Shown one piece after another: positions 1-6,129 of a stretch of DNA of 18,098 bases (the first letter of the stretch is position 1; each line of letters begins with the position of its first letter). A model generated the notes under the pieces. That model was not told the origin of the DNA, ran no database searches, and was given only the letters and a program-made list of their open reading frames with translations. The stretch is from Paracoccaceae bacterium (GTDB lineage Bacteria > Pseudomonadota > Alphaproteobacteria > Rhodobacterales > Rhodobacteraceae): assembly GCA_024236495.1 (NCBI GenBank), contig JACKKJ010000015.1, positions 1-18,098 of the forward strand. The letters are read 5' to 3'. The position numbers and the translations under genes are program-made.

Positions 1-19
1 ACAGGGCGGGAAAACCGGC

Positions 20-475
20 ATGATCATCGACTACACCGAAACCGGACGGATCATCGCAAGCCTGACCGAAGGCGAGACCGACGAGGTCGCGCTGATGGCG
101 ACGGTCGTTTGCGAACTGCACCACGCCGACGATCGCTTCGACTGGACCGGCTTTTACCGGGTCGTCGCGCCGGACCTCCTCAAGATCGGTCCCTACCAGG
201 GCGGGCACGGCTGCCTTGTCATCCCGTTCTCGCGGGGTGTCTGCGGCGCGGCGGCCCGGACCGGCGCGGTGCAGCTGGTGGACGATGTCGATGCCTTTCC
301 CGGCCATATCGCCTGCGCCTCCTCCACCCGGTCGGAGATCGTCCTGCCGGTTCGCGCCGGCGACGGCCGCCTGATCGGCGTTCTGGACATCGACAGCGAT
401 CGGCCGGCGGCCTTCACCGAAGCCGATTCCGCCGGGCTTTCCGCCATCCTGAGGTCGGTTTTCGGCGATCTGTGA
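20..475 (+). CDS. msrC: Free methionine-(R)-sulfoxide reductase (fRMsr, GAF fold)
   Basis: This 151-residue single GAF domain reduces free L-methionine-R-sulfoxide to methionine in the cytoplasm, using thioredoxin as reductant in characterised family members. The sequence shows the family signature throughout: WTGFY at residues 42-46, GPYQG at 57-61, RGVCG at 72-76 and PGHIAC at 94-99, followed by SEIVLPV. The three redox cysteines are Cys65, Cys75 and Cys99; their spacing of 10 and 24 is the same as Cys91/101/125 of the yeast enzyme. The length is slightly shorter than usual (about 160) but nothing essential is missing. The ATG start is preceded by a GGGCGGGA stretch acting as a modest ribosome binding site. 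The next gene follows in the same direction after 61 bases, with no functional link evident. Identification is firm from the motifs; in vivo role is inferred from the family. Confidence 0.93.
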   Translation: MIIDYTETGRIIASLTEGETDEVALMATVVCELHHADDRFDWTGFYRVVAPDLLKIGPYQGGHGCLVIPFSRGVCGAAARTGAVQLVDDVDAFPGHIACASSTRSEIVLPVRAGDGRLIGVLDIDSDRPAAFTEADSAGLSAILRSVFGDL

Positions 476-536
476 CGCGGGCCACCAAGCGGGGCGCCGG
501 ACCGGGGGCGACAGTCCTGCAAAAGGGGGCGCCTCG

Positions 537-1322
537 ATGCATGATGAACACTCTCAAACCGGAAGCTGCCTTTGCGGCGGCGTGACGTTTGCAACCTCAG
601 GCCGCTTGCGCGATGTCTGGGCCTGCCATTGCGGCCAGTGCCGAAAATCCAGCGGGCATCATTGGGCCGCGACGTCCGCGGATCTCGACCGTTTCAGGGT
701 GACCTCGGCCGCGACGCTGGCCTGGTATGACAGTTCCCCTGCCGCGCGGCGCGGATTCTGCGCCCGCTGCGGGGCAAGCCTGTTCTGGAAACCCGCCGGA
801 GAGGACCGCATGGCTATCGCCGCAGGGGCGCTCGACGGGGCGACCGGTCTGCGGCTGACCCGTCATATCTTCACCGAGGATGCAGGCGACTATTACCGGC
901 CCGAAGGGCCGCCCCCCGAAGCGCCGGCCGCGCCGGCGGACCGCCTTGATTGCGCGTGCCTGTGCGGCGACGTGGCCTTCAGCCTGCCCGGCCCCGCCGG
1001 TCGGATCACGGCCTGCCATTGCACCCAGTGCCGCAAGCTGTCGGGGCACTATTCGGCCTCGTTCGACGCCGACGAAAGCACGATCACCTGGCACAGCCGG
1101 CAGACGCTGGGGGAATATGAAACCCCGGCGAAAGGCCGGCGCGGATTCTGCACTCGCTGCGGATCGAGCCTTTGGTTCAGGTCCGCAGCGGGTGAATTCT
1201 CGGTCGAGGCGGGGGCGGTCACCGGGCAAACGGGCGGGCGGCTTGCCGAACACATCTTCGCGGGATCGAAGGGCGACTATTACGACATCGACGACGGTCT
1301 GCCCTGTGCGACCCGCTGGTGA
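537..1322 (+). CDS. Tandem-GFA-domain zinc protein (two GFA/CENP-V domains)
   Basis: This 261-residue protein consists of two complete GFA (glutathione-dependent formaldehyde-activating / CENP-V-like) zinc folds. Domain 1 has cysteines 11, 13, 30, 32, 35, 75 and 78; domain 2 has 141, 143, 160, 162, 165, 205 and 208. Each zinc cysteine recurs exactly 130 residues later. Both copies carry CLCG, ACHCxQCRK, SGH, RRGFCxRCG and a closing HIF...GDYY. A proline/alanine-rich linker lies at about 123-135. Single-domain members are about 120-160 residues, so this is an internal duplication or fusion. Members bind zinc and some act on glutathione adducts of formaldehyde, but most are of unknown function, so no reaction is assigned. 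The ATG at 537 follows an AAAGGGGG ribosome binding site at about 522-529. The gene ends 18 bases before the convergent VOC gene. Confidence 0.88.
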   Translation: MHDEHSQTGSCLCGGVTFATSGRLRDVWACHCGQCRKSSGHHWAATSADLDRFRVTSAATLAWYDSSPAARRGFCARCGASLFWKPAGEDRMAIAAGALDGATGLRLTRHIFTEDAGDYYRPEGPPPEAPAAPADRLDCACLCGDVAFSLPGPAGRITACHCTQCRKLSGHYSASFDADESTITWHSRQTLGEYETPAKGRRGFCTRCGSSLWFRSAAGEFSVEAGAVTGQTGGRLAEHIFAGSKGDYYDIDDGLPCATRW

Positions 1323-1340
1323 AGGGACCGAAGGGCGGCC

Positions 1341-1763
1341 TCAGATCCGGCGGCTTGGTACCCAGGCATAGCCGTTCGGGCACAGGATCACGCATTCGCG
1401 CAGGCCATGCGGCTTGTCCGCCGGCGCCTGCAGCACCAGTGCATCCGCGAACGCCCCGGCCCTTGCCGCAGCCGCGTCCGGGTCGGTCTCGTACAGCCGG
1501 ATCTCGAGCCCTGCGCCGCGCGGCCCGGATTCGGGCAAGAGCGACAGGAGCGGGTGGCTCCCGAACGTCCCGTCGGCATGAAGCTGAAAGACTTCGCCAT
1601 GATAGGACATGATCGCGAAATCGCGGCTCTGGCGATGTGCGGACATTTCGAAGACCGATGACAGGAACCCCGCCTCGGCCGCGACATCGCGGACCAGAAG
1701 GTTGAGCCCCAGCCCGGAAAGCGATCGTCCGAAATCCCCGGCAGAAACCGTTTCGTAATCCAT
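1341..1763 (-). CDS. VOC-fold (glyoxalase/bleomycin-resistance-like) protein
   Basis: This 140-residue protein looks like a paired beta-alpha-beta-beta-beta VOC domain. The first half has the GLNLLVRDVAAEAGFL start typical of these folds (residues 18-34) and FQLHADG (59-65). The second half has GLEIRLYETD (85-94) and ends in the CPNGYAWVPS phrase where the closing strand of glyoxalase-like proteins normally sits. His62, Glu87 and Glu123 are plausible metal-site residues, but I cannot place them with certainty, and the substrate is unknown. The ATG at 1763 has a GGAGG ribosome binding site seven bases upstream (read as CCTCC at 1771-1775 on the plus strand). It is divergently transcribed from the LysE-type exporter and convergent with the GFA gene. 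Fold assignment is good; function is open. Confidence 0.8.
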   Translation of the reverse strand: MDYETVSAGDFGRSLSGLGLNLLVRDVAAEAGFLSSVFEMSAHRQSRDFAIMSYHGEVFQLHADGTFGSHPLLSLLPESGPRGAGLEIRLYETDPDAAAARAGAFADALVLQAPADKPHGLRECVILCPNGYAWVPSRRI

Positions 1764-1810
1764 GGCCTTTCCTCCGATCTACCCGGGAACAGTCCCAGCA
1801 ACCTGCGCAC

Positions 1811-1841
1811 CAGTCAACGCCGGTGCGGAAGCCCTTGACTG
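1811..1841. promoter_or_regulatory. Candidate divergent promoter / inverted repeat
   Basis: CAGTCAA (1811-1817) and TTGACTG (1835-1841) form a perfect 7-base inverted repeat with a 17-base spacer. Each arm contains TTGACT, a good -35 hexamer, reading outward: rightward for the LysE-type gene and leftward for the VOC gene. The -10 positions expected 17 bases further out (about 1858-1863 and 1789-1794) do not resemble TATAAT well, so the repeat could instead be an operator. It lies in the 119-base gap between the two start codons. Confidence 0.4.
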
Positions 1842-1872
1842 CGCCGGGTCGATGCGGGACGGCTGGCGTTGC

Positions 1873-1877
1873 GGAGG
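1873..1877 (+). promoter_or_regulatory. Ribosome binding site that sets the GTG start of the LysE-type gene
   Basis: GGAGG lies five bases before GTG at 1883. An in-frame ATG exists 60 bases upstream at 1823, but it has no comparable site, and the extra 20 residues it would add do not resemble the family's N-terminus. The GTG gives a 207-residue protein, the usual LysE/RhtB size. Confidence 0.75.
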
Positions 1878-1882
1878 ACGAT

Positions 1883-2506
1883 GTGCACGAGTTTTTCATC
1901 AGCTATCCCCTGACGGAGTTCCTGACGTTTCTCGTGGCGGGGCTGGTCCTGAACCTGACGCCGGGCGCCGATGTGATCTTCGCCACCGCGTGCGGACTTT
2001 CGGGCGGGCCGCGCGCGGGAATCATGGCCGGGCTTGGCGTCGGGCTTGGCGGGCTTTGGCATGTCGGTTTGGCGACGCTGGGTATTTCGGCGCTGATCGC
2101 GGCCGAACCCGCCGCACTTGCGGCGCTGCGTTATGGTGGCGCGGCCTATCTTTTGTGGCTGGCGGTCCGGTCGTGGCGCGGTGGCGGTCTTGCCGCAGGT
2201 ACGCGCGGTGCGCGGCACCCGTCGGGCGCACTCTGGCGGGGGTTCGTCACCAATGCGCTGAACCCCAAGGTCGCGCTGTTCGTTCTGGCCTTTCTGCCGC
2301 AGTTTGCGCATCCCGAATATGGCCCGGTCTGGGTTCAGATCCTGCTGCTGGGATTGGTCTTCAGCTTGACGGGAACGGTCGTTACCATGTCATACGGCGC
2401 ACTGGCCGGACGCTTCGGTGCATCCCTTGCGCGCGGAGCAGGCAAGCTGGACAAGATTTCCGCGGTTCTGTTTACAGGACTTGCGGGAAAGCTTTTGCTG
2501 GATTGA
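1883..2506 (+). CDS. LysE/RhtB-family amino acid exporter
   Basis: From the GTG at 1883 this is a 207-residue integral membrane protein of the LysE/RhtB superfamily, which exports amino acids or their derivatives across the inner membrane by proton antiport. The family marks are LTPGAD at residues 25-30 directly after the first hydrophobic segment, and NALNPK at 124-129 leading into another segment ending in FLPQF. Hydrophobic stretches at about 13-33, 45-72, 76-94, 130-145, 150-175 and near the C-terminus fit the expected six helices. It stops 10 bases before the homocysteine methyltransferase start, so co-transcription is likely and the cargo may be a sulfur amino acid or homoserine-type compound; that is inference, since this family cannot be assigned a substrate from sequence alone. 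Confidence 0.88.
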   Translation: MHEFFISYPLTEFLTFLVAGLVLNLTPGADVIFATACGLSGGPRAGIMAGLGVGLGGLWHVGLATLGISALIAAEPAALAALRYGGAAYLLWLAVRSWRGGGLAAGTRGARHPSGALWRGFVTNALNPKVALFVLAFLPQFAHPEYGPVWVQILLLGLVFSLTGTVVTMSYGALAGRFGASLARGAGKLDKISAVLFTGLAGKLLLD

Positions 2507-2516
2507 GGACCAAGGA

Positions 2517-3413
2517 ATGACAGATATCACACTGCTGGACGGCGGCATGGGGCAGGAACTGGTCGCGCGGTCGGGCGATGCGCCGACCCCGCTTTGGTCT
2601 ACCCAGGTGATGATCGATCATCCGGGGCTTGTCCGGCAGGTGCACGAAGACTACTTCGGCGCGGGTGCTTCGGTTGCGACGACGAACACCTACGCAATCC
2701 ATCGCGACCGGCTGGTGAAAGCGGGAATAGAGGATCGCTTTGCCGCGCTTCATACCCAGGCCCTGGCGGAGGCTGCGGCCGCCCGCGCCGCGCATGGCTC
2801 CGGCCGCATCGCCGGGTCGATCGGCCCGCTTGTCGCATCCTACCGGCCCGAGGCCCACCCACCCTATGCCGAGGCGGTCCGCAAGTATGCAGAGGTGGCG
2901 GCGATTCTCGCGCCGGCTGTCGATATCCTGCTGGCGGAGACGGTCGCATCGCTCGCCCATGCCAGTGCGATCCTGGAAGGCGCGGGCGGGCAGGGCCGTC
3001 CGGTCTGGCTGTCGGTGACCGTTGATGACGAAGACGGCAGCCGCCTGCGGTCGGGCGAACCGCTGCGCGATCTTGAACCCGTGCTGCGGGGTGGTGGCGC
3101 AGGCGCCGTCCTTGCCAACTGTTCCGCGCCAGAGGCGATGGCGGCGGCGATGACGGTCTTCGGCACCTTCGGCCTGCCCTACGGTGCCTATGCGAACGGG
3201 TTCCAGCAGATCACCAAGGAATTCCTGAAAGACAGCCCGACCGTCGATGTCCTGCATGCCCGGCCCGAAATGACGCCCGCCCTTTACGCCGATTTCGCAA
3301 TGCGCTGGGTTGACATGGGGGCGACGATCATCGGGGGCTGCTGCGAGACGACGCCCGCCCATATCGCCGAGATCGCCGCACGTCTGCGCGCCACGGGCCA
3401 CCGGATCGTCTGA
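2517..3413 (+). CDS. Homocysteine S-methyltransferase family protein
   Basis: This 298-residue TIM-barrel enzyme belongs to the zinc-dependent family that methylates homocysteine to methionine using S-methylmethionine, betaine or related methyl donors. It begins with LLDGGMGQEL (residues 6-15), the usual first strand and glycine turn. The zinc ligands are visible: Cys202 in NCS (201-203) and the Cys275-Cys276 pair in GGCCET (273-278). The length matches short MmuM-like members without a cobalamin domain. The ATG at 2517 is chosen because GAGGA at 2505-2509, overlapping the stop of the LysE-type gene, sits seven bases upstream and because the family starts here; an upstream in-frame ATG would extend it into the exporter gene. 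Methyl donor is not determined. Together with the preceding exporter it suggests a small sulfur amino acid unit. Confidence 0.9.
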   Translation: MTDITLLDGGMGQELVARSGDAPTPLWSTQVMIDHPGLVRQVHEDYFGAGASVATTNTYAIHRDRLVKAGIEDRFAALHTQALAEAAAARAAHGSGRIAGSIGPLVASYRPEAHPPYAEAVRKYAEVAAILAPAVDILLAETVASLAHASAILEGAGGQGRPVWLSVTVDDEDGSRLRSGEPLRDLEPVLRGGGAGAVLANCSAPEAMAAAMTVFGTFGLPYGAYANGFQQITKEFLKDSPTVDVLHARPEMTPALYADFAMRWVDMGATIIGGCCETTPAHIAEIAARLRATGHRIV

Positions 3414-3431
3414 GCGCTCTGGCCAGCGCTC
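3412..3431 (+). terminator. Weak hairpin after the methyltransferase gene
   Basis: GAGCGCT (3412-3418) and AGCGCTC (3425-3431) can form a 7-base stem around a CTGGCC loop, starting inside the stop codon. There is no run of T after it, so it may be a pause or partial terminator, or an mRNA-stabilising 3' end, rather than a full intrinsic terminator. It lies in the 42-base gap before rluA. Confidence 0.3.
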
Positions 3432-3455
3432 CGCCAACCATGCTAACGCCGGGCC

Positions 3456-4112
3456 ATGACCGCTACCGCCTATGCACCGCCCGATGAACCGCTGCGCGTG
3501 ATCCATGCCGATCATGCGATCGTCGTCGTCGACAAGCCCGCCGGGCTGCTGAGCGTGCCGGGACGCGGCGAACACCTGGCCGACTGCCTGATCGCGCGCG
3601 TGCAGAAGGCCTATCCTGACGCGCTTCTGGTGCACCGTCTGGATCGCGACACCTCCGGCATCATGGTCTTTGCCCTGACGCGGCACGCCCAGCGCGACCT
3701 TGGCGCGCAGTTCGAGGGACGCAAGACGAAAAAGACCTATCGCGCACGGCTTTGGGGTCATCTCGTGCCGAAGGAAGGCCGGGTCGATCTGCCATTGATT
3801 GTCGACTGGCCGAACCGGCCGCTGCAGCATGTGGATCATGTGAACGGCAAGCCGGCGCAGACCGACTGGAAGGTGCTGGGCCATGACGAGGACGGCACGA
3901 CACGGGTCCGTCTTTTCCCGGTGACCGGGCGCAGCCATCAGTTGCGCGTCCACATGCGGGAAACCGGCCATCCGATCCTGGGCGATCCGTTCTATGCCGA
4001 AGGACCGGCGCGGGCGTTTCCGCGGATGATGCTTCATGCCGAAAGCCTGCGTTTCAATCACCCCGAAACCGGAAAGGGCATGACTTTCACCGCGCCCTGC
4101 CCCTTCCGGTGA
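3456..4112 (+). CDS. rluA: RluA: dual-specificity 23S rRNA/tRNA pseudouridine synthase
   Basis: This 218-residue protein matches E. coli RluA (219 residues) in length and along its whole course; E. coli RluA makes pseudouridine at 23S rRNA position 746 and at position 32 of several tRNAs. Like RluA, and unlike RluC and RluD, it has no N-terminal S4 domain. VVVDKPAGLLSVPGR lies at residues 23-37. The catalytic motif HRLDRDTSG is at 60-68, making Asp63 the nucleophile (Asp64 in E. coli). DLPLIVDWPNRP (111-122), TGRSHQLRVHM (157-167) and GHPILGD (171-177) are also characteristic. The following gene starts within its stop codon, so the two are translationally coupled. Confidence in the family is very high and in the RluA subtype high. 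Confidence 0.93.
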   Translation: MTATAYAPPDEPLRVIHADHAIVVVDKPAGLLSVPGRGEHLADCLIARVQKAYPDALLVHRLDRDTSGIMVFALTRHAQRDLGAQFEGRKTKKTYRARLWGHLVPKEGRVDLPLIVDWPNRPLQHVDHVNGKPAQTDWKVLGHDEDGTTRVRLFPVTGRSHQLRVHMRETGHPILGDPFYAEGPARAFPRMMLHAESLRFNHPETGKGMTFTAPCPFR

Positions 4113-4612
4113 TCGTCCGCCGCCACGAGGCCGCGGGCCTTGCATCCGAGGCGCGGTATTCGCGCTGCGGAACCTACCGGTATCTTCTTTCCCGACGCTG
4201 GGGGGCGGGCGGCAGCCTGCTTTACATTCTTCTCAACCCCTCGACGGCGACCGAGGAACACAACGATCCGACGGTCGAACGCTGCGAACGCCGTGCCCGC
4301 GCCCTGGGCTACGGCGGGTTTGCGGTGACGAACCTTTTTGCCTTTCGCGCCACCCGCCCCGAGGATCTGAAACGGGCCGGCGCCCCGGTCGGCCCGGGCA
4401 ACGACGAAGCCATTCTGACGGCGGCGGCAGCGGCCGAACGGCTGATTTGCGGCTGGGGCGTTCACGGCTGCCACCTCGGGCGGGGCGATGCGGTCGCGAT
4501 GCGGCTGCGCGCGGCCGGGCATGACCTATGGCACCTGGGCCTGACGCAGGCCGGGGAACCGCGCCATCCGCTTTACGTTGCCTATGCCCGCGAACCCGAG
4601 CGCTGGTCCTGA
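4109..4612 (+). CDS. DUF1643 family protein
   Basis: This 167-residue protein carries the conserved core of the DUF1643 family: LLNPSTA at residues 41-47, NDPTVERC at 52-59, NLFAFRAT at 75-82 and a GPGND segment near 95-99, followed by a CGWG at 114-117. The function of the family is unknown, and nothing here adds a catalytic assignment. It is predicted soluble, without signal peptide or membrane segment. The start is the GTG at 4109, whose last two bases lie in the rluA TGA stop (GTGA overlap, 4 bases). There is no recognisable ribosome binding site, so translation probably depends on ribosomes finishing rluA. No later ATG keeps the conserved N-terminal part. Confidence 0.85.
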   Translation: MIVRRHEAAGLASEARYSRCGTYRYLLSRRWGAGGSLLYILLNPSTATEEHNDPTVERCERRARALGYGGFAVTNLFAFRATRPEDLKRAGAPVGPGNDEAILTAAAAAERLICGWGVHGCHLGRGDAVAMRLRAAGHDLWHLGLTQAGEPRHPLYVAYAREPERWS

Positions 4613-4701
4613 GATATCGACAATTCGACGGGCCGGCGGTTTCCTTGAGCGAATCTTTACCGGTCCTCCGGCCCAATACGGACTGGGGTAACGCGGGCTA
4701 G

Positions 4702-5673
4702 ATGCCCGACCGGCACATTGGAAAAGACATGCTACTTCTGGCAGGTGTCCTGGCCTTGTTCGCATTGGGCGCGATCTTCGACATGGGTGGTGACGACGGG
4801 CGCGGCGAGGATGCCGGCGACGAGGCCGAGCGCGATGCCGGCGCGCCTGCGATCGCGGGAACCGGCGGTGACGACATTCTTTCAGGTTCCGGGGCCGACG
4901 ACATGCTGGACGGCCTGGCGGGCGACGACCAGGTGAACGGGCAGGGCGGAGACGACGTCATCCGGGGTGGTTCAGGGCGCGACTATCTGCTGGGCGGCGG
5001 CGGCAATGACATTCTGTCGGGTGGAGAGGACGGCGATCATCTGACCGGCGGCGACGGCAACGACACGATGTCGGGCGACGGCGGCGATGACACGCTTTGC
5101 GGAGAGTTTGGTGACGATGTGCTGCTGGGGGGCGATGGTCGCGACTCCCTGATCGGCGGCGCGGGGGACGATGCGCTCGATGGTGGGGCGGGCGATGACG
5201 CTCTGCACGGTTCGGACGGCGACGACAGGCTGTCTGGCGGACTGGGCCAGGACTATCTTCAGGGCGGCGCGGGCGACGATACGCTGGACGGCCGTGTCGA
5301 CGACGGCGCGGGCGGCGATGACGATGTGGGCGACTTCCTGAATGGCGGCCGGGGCGATGACCGCATCCTGATCGGGCGCGCCGACCGGGCAAGCGGCGGC
5401 CCGGGCGCGGACGGTTTCGTGCTGGGTGGCTGGCTTTCGGGTGCCGGCGGAATGGCGACAATCGACGACTACGACCCCGCCTCGGATACGCTCTACCTGA
5501 TGTGCGATCCCGACTCCGACCCGCAGATCACCGCCGAGACCGTGGGGGATCCCGGCGCGCCCGGCGCGGTGACGCGGATCTGCCTTGACGGCACACTGAT
5601 CGCAGAACTGCTTGGTGCGCCTGCGGTCGATCCCTCCCGGATCGTCCTGATCCCGCCGGACGCGGCGGCCTGA
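4702..5673 (+). CDS. RTX (haemolysin-type) calcium-binding repeat protein with N-terminal anchor
   Basis: This 323-residue acidic protein starts with a hydrophobic segment at about residues 10-27, then an Asp/Gly/Glu-rich linker, then sixteen uninterrupted RTX nonapeptides (GGxGxDxLx type) at 53-196 and two further separated copies, before a C-terminal region of about 110 residues ending in a strand-like DPSRIVLIPP. RTX repeats fold into a calcium-filled beta-roll, so the protein is expected outside the cytoplasm. Most RTX proteins leave through type I secretion using a C-terminal signal and have no N-terminal membrane segment, so the anchor is odd. Cys133, Cys268 and Cys294 are also unusual for such substrates. 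No secretion genes lie nearby. The start could be ATG 4702 or ATG 4729; the latter has GGAAAAG just upstream. No enzymatic domain is recognisable. Confidence 0.85.
   Translation: MPDRHIGKDMLLLAGVLALFALGAIFDMGGDDGRGEDAGDEAERDAGAPAIAGTGGDDILSGSGADDMLDGLAGDDQVNGQGGDDVIRGGSGRDYLLGGGGNDILSGGEDGDHLTGGDGNDTMSGDGGDDTLCGEFGDDVLLGGDGRDSLIGGAGDDALDGGAGDDALHGSDGDDRLSGGLGQDYLQGGAGDDTLDGRVDDGAGGDDDVGDFLNGGRGDDRILIGRADRASGGPGADGFVLGGWLSGAGGMATIDDYDPASDTLYLMCDPDSDPQITAETVGDPGAPGAVTRICLDGTLIAELLGAPAVDPSRIVLIPPDAAA
4858..5289 (+). repeat. Sixteen in-phase 27-base coding repeats (RTX nonapeptides)
   Basis: The stretch encodes sixteen nine-residue units with no insertion or deletion, giving a degenerate 27-base DNA period. 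The consensus is GGxGxDxLx. Units 12 and 13 (GGAGDDALD, GGAGDDALH) are nearly identical, suggesting recent duplication; others have drifted. It is protein-level repetition, not a CRISPR or intergenic repeat. Confidence 0.9.
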
Positions 5674-5685
5674 CGAAGATTCACG

Positions 5686-5715
5686 CTTTCCTTTCGGGGA
5701 TCTTTCCCCTATACG
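5686..5715 (+). promoter_or_regulatory. Possible rpsO promoter
   Basis: TATACG at 5710-5715 is the best -10-like hexamer upstream of rpsO. The region 17-18 bases before it (CTTTCC or TTTCCT, 5686-5692) matches a -35 only weakly. The spacer contains GGGGA-TCTT-TCCCC (5696-5709), which could instead be a small hairpin closing the RTX transcript. Start of transcription would fall near 5719-5722. Confidence 0.35.
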
Positions 5716-5716
5716 C

Positions 5717-5800
5717 GCGCATCCGCCAGAAATGGCGGACCCTCCAGGGGCCCTGCTGGACGACATCCCGGCTTGCGCCATAACCCCTTTTCGAAAGGAG
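5717..5800 (+). promoter_or_regulatory. Structured rpsO leader, candidate S15 autoregulatory element
   Basis: The leader contains a perfect hairpin TCCGCCA-GAAA-TGGCGGA (5722-5739) with a GNRA tetraloop, a second stem TCCAG/CTGGA (5743-5747 with 5756-5760), and a possible closing helix GCGCA/TGCGC (5717-5721 with 5774-5778), which together would make a three-way junction. A third small hairpin, CCTTT/AAAGG (5786-5790 with 5794-5798), covers part of the AAAGGAG ribosome binding site (5794-5800). S15 binds a three-way junction in 16S rRNA and represses its own mRNA in several bacteria through unrelated leader structures. The closing helix exists only if transcription begins at or before 5717. 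Confidence 0.4.
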
Positions 5801-5806
5801 ACCCCG

Positions 5807-6076
5807 ATGTCGATCACTGCCGAAGAAAAAGCCCGCCTGATGAAGGAATTCGCGACCAAGGAAGGCGACACCGGTTCGCCCGAGGTCCAGGTTGCGATCC
5901 TGTCGTCGCGCATCGCCACGCTGACCGAACACTTCAAGACCCACGCGAAGGACAACCATTCGCGCCGCGGTCTTCTGATGATGGTCGCCCAGCGCCGCAA
6001 GCTTCTCGACTACCTCAAGAAGAACGACGAAGGCCGTTACCAGACGCTGATCCAGCGCCTTGGCATCCGCCGCTAA
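5807..6076 (+). CDS. rpsO: 30S ribosomal protein S15
   Basis: The 89-residue product is ribosomal protein S15 (uS15), a primary 16S rRNA-binding protein of the small-subunit platform that also contacts the 50S subunit. It has the full-length, four-helix sequence, with GDTGSPEVQVAILSSRI at residues 21-37, the highly conserved KDNHSRRGLLMMVAQRRKLL at about 49-68, and a final YQTLIQRLGIRR. The ATG is preceded by AAAGGAG (5794-5800) six bases upstream. An upstream in-frame ATG at 5732 is rejected because S15 starts with this MSIT phrase. A strong terminator follows, then pnp in the same direction, the usual bacterial order. Confidence 0.98.
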   Translation: MSITAEEKARLMKEFATKEGDTGSPEVQVAILSSRIATLTEHFKTHAKDNHSRRGLLMMVAQRRKLLDYLKKNDEGRYQTLIQRLGIRR

Positions 6077-6098
6077 GCCGTTCCGCTTGACGCAATGC

Positions 6099-6129
6099 AA
6101 CGCCCGCGCCGAAAGGTGCGGGCGTTTTT
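6099..6129 (+). terminator. rpsO intrinsic terminator
   Basis: AACGCCCGCGCC (6099-6110) pairs with GGTGCGGGCGTT (6115-6126), a 12-base stem with one G-T pair, capped by GAAA and followed by five T (6125-6129). It should end most rpsO transcripts, leaving pnp dependent on readthrough or its own promoter. A second, T-less stem CGGGCT/AGCCCG (6135-6140 with 6149-6154) lies just beyond. Confidence 0.92.

Noticed and set aside
1823..1882. Upstream ATG start for the LysE-type exporter
   Set aside because: No ribosome binding site precedes it, the added residues are not family-like, and GTG 1883 has GGAGG at ideal distance.
2472..4145. 557-residue leftward open frame antisense to the methyltransferase and rluA
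   Set aside because: It spans two well-identified genes and the gap between them, and its composition is the usual antisense mirror.
4858..5289. 27-base periodic DNA as a CRISPR or intergenic repeat array
   Set aside because: The period is nine codons of an open frame encoding RTX units; copies are degenerate and there are no spacers.
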